Below are positions 6,671 to 13,592 of a stretch of 30,503 bases of DNA, one piece after another. Position 1 is the stretch's first letter, and each line of letters starts with the position of its first letter. The notes under the pieces are model-generated. The model made no database searches. It was given only the letters and a program-made list of their open reading frames with translations, and was not told the origin of the DNA. The position numbers and the translations under genes were made by a program. Source of the stretch: a virus; the IMG/VR virus record IMGVR_UViG_3300020469_000168, positions 1 to 30,503 of that record; one strand, 5' to 3'.

Positions 6671-6692
6671 AAATACCCTCCGTTAGGAGGGC
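6671..6692 (-). terminator. Terminator of the beta-barrel gene (minus strand)
   Basis: On the minus strand GCCCTCC-TAAC-GGAGGGT forms a 6-7 bp stem followed by ATTTTTTTG. It lies 22 bases after the stop of the gene at 6714-7079. The loop (TAAC on the minus strand) matches that of the dispersed 18-bp hairpins described separately. Confidence 0.8.
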
Positions 6693-6713
6693 TAAACACT
6701 TTAGATAAATAGA

Positions 6714-7079
6714 TCAAAAACGATAAGTAAGACCCAGCTTGGTGCCCAGGTTCAACTCATCAGTGTCAAAAGATTGATCTTCAGTAATGAAGGCAACTTC
6801 GCCGTATACTTCTAAGCTTTCAGATACGTCAGCAGCAATGCCCAGCTTTCCTGAGTATTCGGTCTCTAGATCTTCACCATCGACGCTGACAAATGCAGGG
6901 CCGCCTTGAACGTAGATGCCGTTGTCAAATTCGTAACCTGCATGCACTTCAGTTACAGCAGCTGAATAGTCGCCACCGGACCATGCAGCATTGTTCTCGA
7001 CATTGGCGTAGGGACCAGCAGCTACGACAGATCCGTGGGCAGCACCAAGAAGAAGCCCTGAAATAATAATAGATTTCAT
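6714..7079 (-). CDS. Secreted outer-membrane beta-barrel-like protein
   Basis: A 121-residue protein with a clear N-terminal signal peptide (MKSIIISGLLLGAAHGSVVAA, cut after ~21). It is followed by alternating-pattern beta strands rich in Gly/Tyr/Val and a C-terminal phenylalanine (GLTYRF), the signature used for outer-membrane insertion. Short host-like porin genes are rare but present in cyanophages. A role in superinfection exclusion or envelope change is an inference. It has its own terminator downstream and divides the micro-gene group at 7128-7695 from the kinase gene. Confidence 0.75.
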   Translation of the reverse strand: MKSIIISGLLLGAAHGSVVAAGPYANVENNAAWSGGDYSAAVTEVHAGYEFDNGIYVQGGPAFVSVDGEDLETEYSGKLGIAADVSESLEVYGEVAFITEDQSFDTDELNLGTKLGLTYRF

Positions 7080-7127
7080 AATAAAAATACCTATATGTAT
7101 AGCGACTAAGTAATATCGCTCATTAAA

Positions 7128-7289
7128 TTATAAGTAGTCAATACTGTTTTCACGAGCTGGATATACAGAACAAGTATTGTCTGTGCCAAAAGCTTGTTTA
7201 AACAAAGCATAACTCTCGTCGTAAGTTAAACCTTCAACGAGAGTTCCATCTTTGTATTTACAGATGTATTTAGTTTTTACTGGTAGCAA
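7128..7289 (-). CDS. Small Cys-containing protein of unknown function
   Basis: A 53-residue product if translation begins at the TTG at 7289, which has GGAG seven bases upstream and overlaps the preceding stop. A GTG at 7316 in the same frame is the alternative. It contains YICKYKDGTLVEGLTYDES and is not similar to a known family. Confidence 0.5.
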   Translation of the reverse strand: MLPVKTKYICKYKDGTLVEGLTYDESYALFKQAFGTDNTCSVYPARENSIDYL

Positions 7290-7450
7290 TACTGAACTCC
7301 ACGATAGGTGTAGCACTTGCCTGCTTTGTCCTCAGTCATCCAGTTATGACTAGAACTCATCTCTTGCTCTTGATGATGTGAGAGCTCGATGATGTCACGC
7401 TTCATTTTCTTTTGGGCACGAAGCCGTCCCATTACTTCAACAGTAGACAT
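7277..7450 (-). CDS. Small protein (57 aa), C-terminal Cys pair
   Basis: The ATG at 7450 is preceded by a good GGAGG Shine-Dalgarno (CTTATGGAGGTTTCCAATG), unlike the longer frame that opens at 7591. The product is basic and helical, then ends DKAGKCYTYRGVQYCYQ. Function unknown. Confidence 0.6.
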   Translation of the reverse strand: MSTVEVMGRLRAQKKMKRDIIELSHHQEQEMSSSHNWMTEDKAGKCYTYRGVQYCYQ

Positions 7451-7572
7451 TGGAAACCTCCATAAGTTAGTTCCCCGTTCCTTCAGTCTCTGACCTACTT
7501 GCGTCCCAACAAATGTGTTGAGATGAACGTATATATTAAGTGTAACTATAACTAATAGTTCGTGGCGAACAT

Positions 7573-7695
7573 TTAGTCCTTTTGTTGCCACTTATCGATT
7601 TGCTCCTGTGTAGGAATTTCAATGCGAAATGGCAGTTCTTCTTTTTTAAATTCTTCGTTCATTTGCTTATATGTCTCAGGAGTGATCTTAATCAT
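7573..7695 (-). CDS. Micro-gene, 40 aa, charged
   Basis: ATG at 7695 to TAA at 7573 gives MIKITPETYKQMNEEFKKEE and a tail ending in EQIDKWQQKD. It lies 8 bases downstream of the next gene in the same direction. It has typical protein composition and dense packing, but no homologue is recognised. Confidence 0.5.
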   Translation of the reverse strand: MIKITPETYKQMNEEFKKEELPFRIEIPTQEQIDKWQQKD

Positions 7696-7703
7696 AAATA
7701 TAA

Positions 7704-7886
7704 CTAGTCCTCTGCTAATAACTGATATTCTAAGTGGGCTTTATTTAAATTGAATTGAATTTCTTTTAGCATTACCTGTTCATCAGGGTGCCCCCCTGGC
7801 CACTTTTCAATATATTTATCCATAGCTCTGCATAAATAATGCAAAGCATCTCCATGAATTTCAAAAGAAAAGTAGTAGTCAGACAT
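7704..7886 (-). CDS. Small protein (60 aa) downstream of DNA polymerase
   Basis: The start at 7886 (MSDYYFSFEIHGDALHYLCR) lies 7 bases after the polymerase stop and is preferred to the longer frame that overlaps the polymerase gene. The product is helical and acidic. Function unknown. It is probably co-translated with the polymerase. Confidence 0.65.
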   Translation of the reverse strand: MSDYYFSFEIHGDALHYLCRAMDKYIEKWPGGHPDEQVMLKEIQFNLNKAHLEYQLLAED

Positions 7887-7893
7887 AATACGC

Positions 7894-9198
7894 CTAATGA
7901 GTGCAGGCCCAGTTGTCGCCAATAGAAGATGCAGCAGTAATAGGTACTCTGAATTTGTAATAATCACCAGCTTTGGGTGCTGCTGAAACTAATAAAGATG
8001 CAACATGATCGGCTTCGCTTGGTAATACACTAAGCTGTTGCTCGTCATGAACATAAGCACAGCGTGTATAGTCAATATTATATGTAAGCCCTGCGTCGTC
8101 TAGCAACTGTTGACTAACAACAACCCAACGCTTGCTCAGTATTGCACCCGCGCTCTGAAGCAGGAAGTTAAGGGAAGCGTGTTCTGCGCGGCAGAAGATA
8201 GGTCTACCGTCTAGACCACGCAGCCGCCCATAACTTCTGACTTTCTGCTTGACTGCATCAATTAGAGGCTCTAGTCCAGGAATAGCATCAAGAAACTTAC
8301 GACGAAGTTCATTACCAAGTTGTTTCTTCTGTGCATCAGATAGCTCAGGTCTGAGACTATGACCTAACTTCACGTCTCCAGCGCCGTAGATAAATGCGTA
8401 AGTAATTGTCTTGACCTCACGCCTTGTGCATCCCACACGATCAGCATTCTGCTGGTGTATGTCTCCATTAAGGACGACATCAGCAAACGCGCCTTCATCG
8501 AATCTACTTAGGTAATGCCCTAAAGCTCGAAGTTCTAAGCCTTCAAGGTCAGCACCGACCATTACCATTCCAGGGTGTGGCACAAACAACTGACGAGCCC
8601 AAGGTGCACTCACAACTTGCCCAAGATTGGGACCCCGGTGGGCATTACGCCCTGTAATTGTAGAAAGAGTGCAGCTGTGATGAATACAGTTGTCATCTTC
8701 AACGGTATTGAACCAGGAGTTTGATCCTTCTGACAGCTGCCCTAAATGCTTTTGCAGCGTTAGCAGCTTGATAAACATCTCACATTCTTCATGTAGCAGC
8801 GCATTGTCCTGCTGAAGAGCTATGTCACGCATTTCAGAGAGTGTTGCCTCATCAACTTTCGGCTTGCCTGTTTCAGTGACACGAGTGAAGCGAGCATCAC
8901 GGTGGGTCTGCAGTGCCCAAGCAATGTGCTGACGGCTAGTGGGATTGAAGTCAAGCAGCTTTGTCATCGGAGCACCTGAGACGTAGCCATTCTTTTTGTC
9001 AGTCCTTTTGGGTGTAAAGACTTTGCCAGGAACAAAACGAAAACGTTGCTGAATTGTGGACTTGAGTTGGTCTACTTCAGCATTGAGTCCTGTACGCACA
9101 CGCTCTGCAGCATCACGATCAAATCGAAAACCAGACGCTTCCTGCTCGGCCATAATCCGAGCCATAGACATTTCAAGTTCTACACAATCAAGCATCAT
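7894..9198 (-). CDS. T7-like family A DNA polymerase, polymerase domain only
   Basis: The product matches the palm/fingers/thumb part of T7 DNA polymerase. It has motif A VGADLEGLELRALGHYLS, motif B (O-helix) KTITYAFIYGAG, motif C YVHDEQQ with the catalytic Asp, the segment GLDGRPIFCRAEHASLN, and the C-terminal GDNWACTH that mirrors the T7 end. The 3'-5' exonuclease domain is missing here and is encoded by the separate gene at 9559-10083. No large thioredoxin-binding loop insertion is apparent between the thumb motifs. Three ATGs (9204, 9198, 9195) are possible. The one at 9198 has GAGG six bases upstream. It overlaps the end of the preceding small gene, so it is translationally coupled to it. 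Confidence 0.92.
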   Translation of the reverse strand: MMLDCVELEMSMARIMAEQEASGFRFDRDAAERVRTGLNAEVDQLKSTIQQRFRFVPGKVFTPKRTDKKNGYVSGAPMTKLLDFNPTSRQHIAWALQTHRDARFTRVTETGKPKVDEATLSEMRDIALQQDNALLHEECEMFIKLLTLQKHLGQLSEGSNSWFNTVEDDNCIHHSCTLSTITGRNAHRGPNLGQVVSAPWARQLFVPHPGMVMVGADLEGLELRALGHYLSRFDEGAFADVVLNGDIHQQNADRVGCTRREVKTITYAFIYGAGDVKLGHSLRPELSDAQKKQLGNELRRKFLDAIPGLEPLIDAVKQKVRSYGRLRGLDGRPIFCRAEHASLNFLLQSAGAILSKRWVVVSQQLLDDAGLTYNIDYTRCAYVHDEQQLSVLPSEADHVASLLVSAAPKAGDYYKFRVPITAASSIGDNWACTH

Positions 9199-9445
9199 CG
9201 TCATCCTCTTTTTTATTAAATCCAAATGCAATAGATTTTTCTTTAAGCAGTCGATCTGCTCTAGATTTGTGGCCCAGTTTGGCAATGCTTTCCATTATTT
9301 TTAAAGTATCTTCAGTTGTTGAACCCTTTGGCATTCGGCTGTGAACTTCATTGAACAATGGAAAGAACGTATCGGAAGCTTCTTTTACTTCTTCAACAGT
9401 AAGTGGATCAGATTTTTTAGGTGTTTTGCTCATTTGTTTCTTCAT
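9188..9445 (-). CDS. 85-aa protein encoded between the two polymerase halves
   Basis: Starts at ATG 9445 (MKKQMSK; 9433 is an alternative) and ends in an acidic cluster KKEDDDDA. It is helical with a conserved-looking LFNEVHSRMPKGST segment. It overlaps the genes on both sides, forming a chain from exonuclease to polymerase. It could be a linker or processivity subunit of the split polymerase, but no family is recognised. Confidence 0.7.
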   Translation of the reverse strand: MKKQMSKTPKKSDPLTVEEVKEASDTFFPLFNEVHSRMPKGSTTEDTLKIMESIAKLGHKSRADRLLKEKSIAFGFNKKEDDDDA

Positions 9446-9566
9446 TAATTTGGTTCCAATAGAGCTCCCAGTTATGGAAGCGGTAAACTACCCCGTCTAC
9501 GTCTTCTGTTTGTTTGACGTAATCAAGGGGGCATTGATTAAGCCAATCGTAAAATTCTTTAGGCAT
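9417..9566 (-). CDS. 49-aa protein directly after the exonuclease gene
   Basis: ATG at 9566 to TAA at 9417. Its start overlaps the exonuclease stop by 8 bases (ATGCCTAA) and is preceded by GGAG. The product MPKEFYDWLNQCPLDYVKQT continues with DGVVYRFHNWELYWNQINEE, rich in aromatic residues. Function unknown. Coupling on both sides supports it being real. Confidence 0.6.
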   Translation of the reverse strand: MPKEFYDWLNQCPLDYVKQTEDVDGVVYRFHNWELYWNQINEETNEQNT

Positions 9567-10083
9567 AATCTTTCATTCTCCGGAGCATCAGCTCATATAG
9601 TTTGAGAGTAACGAGAGTGTCTTGCTCGCAGTATGAGAGCATCTCAGGGGTGTAAACATCCCAAGCAGCTTCGTGCTTGCCGTAGTCACCTTTAAAGCAG
9701 CGGAGTCGATGACCCCACGCTTCTAGCGAGTGACGTCCATACAAACGTTGTGGCATGCCACTAGGGCGACGCTCATAGTCACGATCTTGAATATGAGGGT
9801 AGAACAGGCGACTAAGCACAAGGGTGTCTACGACTTGACCTTGATAGTCAAAGTCGTAGGTCTCTTTGATTAAAGGTATGTCATAGCCAGCAATGTTATG
9901 ACCAATTAAAAAGTCAGCACGCTTAAGCTGTTCAATACCAAGATCGATACTCTGATCGTTTTGATTATCAAACACTATAGTTTGATCGACTTCATTTAGA
10001 TCTCTGGCAACAATGCAGTGAATACGCGAGCCTTGACGAAGCAAGCCAGTGCTTTCAAGGTCAAACAGTAAAGTTCGATTCAT
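9559..10083 (-). CDS. DnaQ/T7-type 3'-5' exonuclease (proofreading domain of the split DNA polymerase)
   Basis: A 174-residue protein equal to the N-terminal exonuclease domain of T7 DNA polymerase. It has Exo I LLFDLEST (Asp and Glu), Exo II GHNIAGYDIPL, the shared block VDTLVLSRLFYPH, HSLEAWGHRLRCFKGDYGKH, and Exo III YCEQDTLVT (Tyr and Asp). All four metal-binding acids are present, so proofreading should work. It begins at ATG 10083, where the exonuclease homology starts, and not at the longer frame start at 10248. It overlaps the preceding deaminase-like gene by 23 bases. In T7 this domain is fused to the polymerase. Here ~360 bases and two tiny genes separate them. Confidence 0.9.
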   Translation of the reverse strand: MNRTLLFDLESTGLLRQGSRIHCIVARDLNEVDQTIVFDNQNDQSIDLGIEQLKRADFLIGHNIAGYDIPLIKETYDFDYQGQVVDTLVLSRLFYPHIQDRDYERRPSGMPQRLYGRHSLEAWGHRLRCFKGDYGKHEAAWDVYTPEMLSYCEQDTLVTLKLYELMLRRMKDYA

Positions 10084-10642
10084 CGTTTGGTTCTGAATAT
10101 TTGTCAATGTTGAAATCTGTGCTTTCAACCGGGATTCCCGTGTAGAGGTCTTGGTTTTCGAACTGCTTTTCTTCTTCGTCAAAGCGTGGGGCTTGATCGT
10201 TTGTGGTGAATCTTTCGTCATTGTTTTCAAAATATGGTTCAATTGCAATTGATAACTCGCGAGCTAGCCGAGCAGCCCTGCGGAATTCATCTTTGTAGTA
10301 AGGCTCCCACTCATGAGCAAGAACAACTAGCTTCCGAACACCCATAAGGTGCAGTTGGAATACTGAAGCAGAGAATGGATAACGTGTTGTATAAATAACA
10401 GCGCCGGCCATAGTCGTGCCACGCTTCGAAGCAGTGGCTATTGCATAGGTTACACAGTCGATTTCAACTTTGCAACTAGCAAGGATACTGCGACCATCAC
10501 CAATTATCTCTCGATCTCTAACAACAACTGCGCCACCTGGACTAATTGGGTGAGTAGATCCTTTAGCAACAGCTTTAGCAATTTCAATAAAATGCTTTTC
10601 TTTGTTTGCAATAAAAGACGGATCTCCAGTTACGATTGGCAT
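10061..10642 (-). CDS. dCMP-deaminase-fold protein lacking the zinc site (probable pseudoenzyme)
   Basis: A 193-residue protein. Residues ~30-110 follow the cytidine/deoxycytidylate deaminase fold: GGAVVVRDREIIGDGRS, then AIATASKRGTTMAGAVIYTT, then LHLMGVRKLVVLA. Active members have His-Ala-Glu before the helix and Pro-Cys-x-x-Cys after the third strand. Aligned here they read Asp-Cys-Val (62-64) and Pro-Phe-Ser-Ala-Ser (89-93). The proton-shuttling Glu and both zinc Cys are gone, so dCMP deamination is unlikely. The last ~60 residues are acidic and disordered. It may be a regulatory or structural relative. It heads the replication cluster and sits beside two other catalytically altered proteins. 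Confidence 0.65.
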   Translation of the reverse strand: MPIVTGDPSFIANKEKHFIEIAKAVAKGSTHPISPGGAVVVRDREIIGDGRSILASCKVEIDCVTYAIATASKRGTTMAGAVIYTTRYPFSASVFQLHLMGVRKLVVLAHEWEPYYKDEFRRAARLARELSIAIEPYFENNDERFTTNDQAPRFDEEEKQFENQDLYTGIPVESTDFNIDKYSEPNDESNFTV

Positions 10643-10704
10643 CTCACATATTCATACGTTTATTCCTATATTAGGTATGTAATCAACATAGCGCGACTAC
10701 ATAA

Positions 10705-11025
10705 ATGGAATACGAAAATTTCCGAAAAGAATTTCTTGAAAACGAAATGTGGGAAAAGCGCAATAGTAATGGTCCTTGGCTAGAGCTTGCTAATTCTTTT
10801 GATGCTGTAAACAGCCCTTCGCACTACACACGTGGCAAGCAGGAGGCTATTGAAATTATTGAAGACGCAATTATTGATGCACCTTCAGTAAAAGCTGGAC
10901 TGCTGCAAGGACAAGTGCTTAAATATATGCTACGTCTGTGGTTGAAAGATAACCCATCTCAAGACGCAGAAAAAGCTGAGTGGTATCTCAAGCGTCTTAT
11001 TGACAGCTTGAAAGAAGACAACTGA
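10705..11025 (+). CDS. DUF3310-family protein
   Basis: A 106-residue plus-strand protein with the family's NSPSHYTRGKQEAIEIIEDA motif and the later GQVLKYMLRLWLKDN and KAEWYLKRLID blocks. DUF3310 proteins are common in phages next to replication genes. Some are annotated as nucleotide-kinase-like, without firm proof. It is inverted relative to the surrounding operon and transcribed divergently from the deaminase-like gene, with only 62 bases for both promoters. It ends at a perfect hairpin shared with the convergent gene. Confidence 0.85.
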   Translation: MEYENFRKEFLENEMWEKRNSNGPWLELANSFDAVNSPSHYTRGKQEAIEIIEDAIIDAPSVKAGLLQGQVLKYMLRLWLKDNPSQDAEKAEWYLKRLIDSLKEDN

Positions 11026-11029
11026 CTTA

Positions 11030-11047
11030 TAGCCGGCGTTAGCCGGC
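11030..11047. repeat. 18-bp palindromic hairpin repeat, copy 1
   Basis: TAGCCGGCGTTAGCCGGC, a perfect 6-bp GC stem with a 4-nt loop, lies between two convergent genes (stops at 11025 and 11048). Identical copies are at 27060 and 27471. It probably acts as a bidirectional terminator or a 3'-end stabiliser. Confidence 0.8.
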
Positions 11048-11470
11048 CTAGCATCGTTGGAAGTAAAGATAGTTAGATCCGTTGTCATCAAGAAGCTTAA
11101 GTGTTTCAAATTCTTGAGTGTGGTCTTTAATAACGTTATAGACGTCTTCAGCATTCAGGATTGAGTGCTTAAAAAACAGTGAGATGCCTTCATTTAGGTA
11201 AGGAACTTCTGGCACGTACCAAGCCTGAGGTACAAGTGTTTCCCAAGGCTCATCGCAATTAGCAATCCAACTGTTTAGTTCTTCAAGGCGCTGAGCAGTT
11301 TTTACTATGTGCGCTTCAATAGCTTCAGAAGCAGGGATGTTAAGTGTGTTTTGATATAGAAGAGCATGTTTCCACATTAAAGTGCCATCTCTGATAATTA
11401 AACGGCAAGGATGCACTGAATTACCAGAAGGTAGATTGTAAAGAGATTCCTTTGCTAAATGCTTAGACAT
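11048..11470 (-). CDS. Conserved-looking protein of unknown function (140 aa)
   Basis: A 140-residue soluble protein with no recognised motif. Noticeable features are a Trp/Pro-rich centre (EPWETLVPQAWYVPEVPYL) and an aromatic C-terminus (NYLYFQRC). Its ATG overlaps the stop of the Dam-like gene (TAATG), so the two are translated together. It is the last gene of the upper replication sub-operon before the hairpin. Confidence 0.75.
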   Translation of the reverse strand: MSKHLAKESLYNLPSGNSVHPCRLIIRDGTLMWKHALLYQNTLNIPASEAIEAHIVKTAQRLEELNSWIANCDEPWETLVPQAWYVPEVPYLNEGISLFFKHSILNAEDVYNVIKDHTQEFETLKLLDDNGSNYLYFQRC

Positions 11471-12141
11471 TAGACTTGACCCTTGTTCTCTTCGTAGAAT
11501 TCCAAGTCTTTTGCCCAGCTATCACCCGCAAATTCGTTAAAGCATATACGTCCGATATCTCTAAAAGTATTGTGGAACAAAGTGATCTTGTCAATGTTTG
11601 ACATGACTTGATCTAGGGGAGGTCCATAGACAATGACATTCCACGTGCTTGGTGATACAGATTCAAAACCAGTGCCAGTAGCACGCAGCTGTTTTACACG
11701 TTTAAAAGGAATGCAAAAGGGATAGTCGTAAATGGCAGGTGCAGCACGGAGTATTTCTGATGCACTAGTGAAGAATATAAAACTATCAATATAGTTGTTT
11801 CTATATTCTGAGACAGTTTTGTTAAACCAAATTCGGTTATTCCTTACAGCTCCTTTTGGTGCAACAAAAACGTTGCCATGCCAGTGCTCTTGTAGAGGAT
11901 TTACTTCAATACTAGAGACTGATGTAGCATCAACTAAAACTTGTTGAACAGGATCTGATGTTGGATCATAGTCAATAGATCCCATTACCAACCTGGCTCG
12001 ATCAATGATCTGAGGGGTTGGATATAAAGGAAGCTTAAGTCCAGAAGACTTTAGCTTATTCGCTAAATTCCGCTGCGATCGATCGGAACTCTTCTTGGCC
12101 CCGACCTGCTTCGATTGCAAATGTTCTTGTTCCAGCATCAC
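11470..12141 (-). CDS. Dam-family (phage N6-adenine methyltransferase-like) protein with altered catalytic motif
   Basis: A 223-residue protein with the layout of the phage Dam family. It starts LYPTPQIIDRARLVMG, then IDYDPTSDPVQQ (the family's DPxS cofactor region), HWHGNVFV, WFNKTVSEYRNNYIDSFIFF, and PFKRVKQL. In active members the strand after W-x-G-x-V-F carries Asn-Pro-Pro-(Tyr/Phe/Gly), which holds the target adenine. Here it is Ala-Pro-Lys-Gly (94-97), so methyl transfer looks doubtful. The start at 12141 overlaps the preceding gene by 86 bases. No later ATG fits before the YPTP motif. Confidence 0.65.
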   Translation of the reverse strand: MMLEQEHLQSKQVGAKKSSDRSQRNLANKLKSSGLKLPLYPTPQIIDRARLVMGSIDYDPTSDPVQQVLVDATSVSSIEVNPLQEHWHGNVFVAPKGAVRNNRIWFNKTVSEYRNNYIDSFIFFTSASEILRAAPAIYDYPFCIPFKRVKQLRATGTGFESVSPSTWNVIVYGPPLDQVMSNIDKITLFHNTFRDIGRICFNEFAGDSWAKDLEFYEENKGQV

Positions 12142-12481
12142 TAATCAAGGTAATTAAAACGTTCTTAGTCCAGTCATTTTCATCAATCTCTTCGAGTGTT
12201 TTACGTAAAAAATCTAAGACTTCTTCTGCATTTTCATCATTCTCAGCAGTTCGGATGTCTGCTTCTAAATCTGATCCACTCATATATGTAGTGGAATCAT
12301 TTTGTAGATTAATGACAAGAGTACCGGCACCTCTAGCTTGAAGGCCATTCATAGCAATATTAATTAAATCTGTGAGAATCAACTCTGCAGTAGCAGTAAG
12401 AAACTTTTGTTCTTGTGTTTTTTCATCTCCAAATTTATCAGAAGAAATTAGTTGTTGAAGTAAATCTGTACGTCGTGACAT
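12056..12481 (-). CDS. Acidic helical protein of unknown function (141 aa)
   Basis: A 141-residue acidic protein with an N-terminal helical part and a C-terminal part with alternating hydrophobics (VLITLISDAGTRTFAIEAG). No family is recognised. Its 3' end overlaps the Dam-like gene by 86 bases. It is probably part of the replication operon. Confidence 0.75.
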   Translation of the reverse strand: MSRRTDLLQQLISSDKFGDEKTQEQKFLTATAELILTDLINIAMNGLQARGAGTLVINLQNDSTTYMSGSDLEADIRTAENDENAEEVLDFLRKTLEEIDENDWTKNVLITLISDAGTRTFAIEAGRGQEEFRSIAAEFSE

Positions 12482-12513
12482 AAGTAAATGACTCTTGCTT
12501 TAATTTAGTTAAT

Positions 12514-13329
12514 TTAAAAATCTTTTGTGGGCTCATCTAGATCTTCACCATTATCAATAGGTTCTCGATACATGCCAGGATCATTTGGTTTAATTTGAGT
12601 TGAATGCCTGCCTTCTAAAAGGTCAGTCATAACAGCCTCAAACTTTTCACCAAAGCCTGCATCAGGATCAAACAACAGTGCAGACCTAGCATCAATTTCT
12701 AACGATTGATCAATCTTTTCCTGCTCTTGCAAGGCTTGTTCAACCATGTATTCACTTACTTGCATCTTGAGTGTATGTAGTTGACAAGCAAGCTCAAAGC
12801 TTTCTAAATAACTATCATCATCAACATAGACGCCGATATGCTGAGGAATAAGATGAAACGGATTACAGCAGTATTTATTGCCGCAAGTAGTTTTGACTCC
12901 TGCGAAACCTAGATCTCCCCAAGTAAACCACATAGCGACACGTTGAGGATGATGCTGTGTTGACGATGAAATACCATTGCGCCTCCAAGCAAATTGCGGC
13001 TGCTTAGTTCTGGGATTAATACAACCGTTCCAATTCCAGCATTCATCAGGTGCAGCTATATCTACTTGACTCCAAAATTTAAGAGCTCTAGAACGATGCT
13101 TCTTTAATAGACGGTCAATATCAAATGACATTCGACCTTCACGTGCAGCTGCTACACATCGAGTGCATGCAGCGTGACTGTCGAAACGCATTGAGTGCGA
13201 TGAGAAGCGGCCAAGCGAATGGCCTGAGTACAGGCACAGTTCACCTTCTTCAGCAGTGTTAGACAGCTGTAGATGCCTACGGCCATACGTGTGGCCACCT
13301 CTTTTCTTACTTGGCTTTGCTTCACTCAT
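12514..13329 (-). CDS. HNH-like zinc-binding protein, catalytic histidine apparently replaced
   Basis: A 271-residue protein. After a basic N-terminus comes a Cys/His-rich stretch (LCLYSGHSLG, CTRCVAA). The central part (~85-165) has the classic phage HNH layout: FWSQVDIAAPDECWNWNGC, QRVAMWFTWG, and TTCGNKYCCNPFHLIPQ. In intact members the last block reads H-x-C-x4-C-x-N-P-x-H-L. Here the first His is Thr147 while the zinc Cys and the final N-P-F-H remain, so DNA binding may persist without cutting. The last ~100 residues are acidic, end TKDF, and could bind a replication partner. The start overlaps the upstream stop (TAATG). Confidence 0.65.
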   Translation of the reverse strand: MSEAKPSKKRGGHTYGRRHLQLSNTAEEGELCLYSGHSLGRFSSHSMRFDSHAACTRCVAAAREGRMSFDIDRLLKKHRSRALKFWSQVDIAAPDECWNWNGCINPRTKQPQFAWRRNGISSSTQHHPQRVAMWFTWGDLGFAGVKTTCGNKYCCNPFHLIPQHIGVYVDDDSYLESFELACQLHTLKMQVSEYMVEQALQEQEKIDQSLEIDARSALLFDPDAGFGEKFEAVMTDLLEGRHSTQIKPNDPGMYREPIDNGEDLDEPTKDF

Positions 13330-13559
13330 TAGAAATTGCCTTCAGGTTTCACGTAATCACCGCCATGAAATGGGTATTGATCTGAACAAAGAGTTAGTTG
13401 ATGATTAAGTTTGTATTCATAACGAGTACTATTTTCAAACTTGATGCGTACAAGCTTTGCTCGTGGTGTGTAGTACTCAGGATCACCAACAACAAGTGCG
13501 GTCATTCCAAAGGGAGACACAATAACTCTTTGCCCAATTTTGATATCTGATGTTTTCAT
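13329..13559 (-). CDS. Small beta-rich protein (76 aa)
   Basis: A 76-residue protein with an SH3/KOW-like pattern of short strands: IKIGQRVIVSPFG, TALVVGDPEYY and AKLVRIKFENST. No exact family is recognised. A nucleic-acid or protein-binding adaptor is possible. It lies between the primase-helicase and the HNH-like gene and is coupled to the latter by TAATG. Confidence 0.7.
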   Translation of the reverse strand: MKTSDIKIGQRVIVSPFGMTALVVGDPEYYTPRAKLVRIKFENSTRYEYKLNHQLTLCSDQYPFHGGDYVKPEGNF

Positions 13560-13592
13560 TTTTAAATATATAATCTATTGACTTAAGTGTAA

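Noticed and set aside
3049-7497. 12-base direct repeat TCTCTGACCTAC at 3049-3060 and 7486-7497
   Set aside because: Exact 12-mers are expected by chance many times in 30 kb, and there is no shared flanking context beyond a few bases.
9286-9558. Polymerase split caused by sequencing error
   Set aside because: No single frameshift would fuse the two domains. Two coherent small genes with proper overlaps lie between them.
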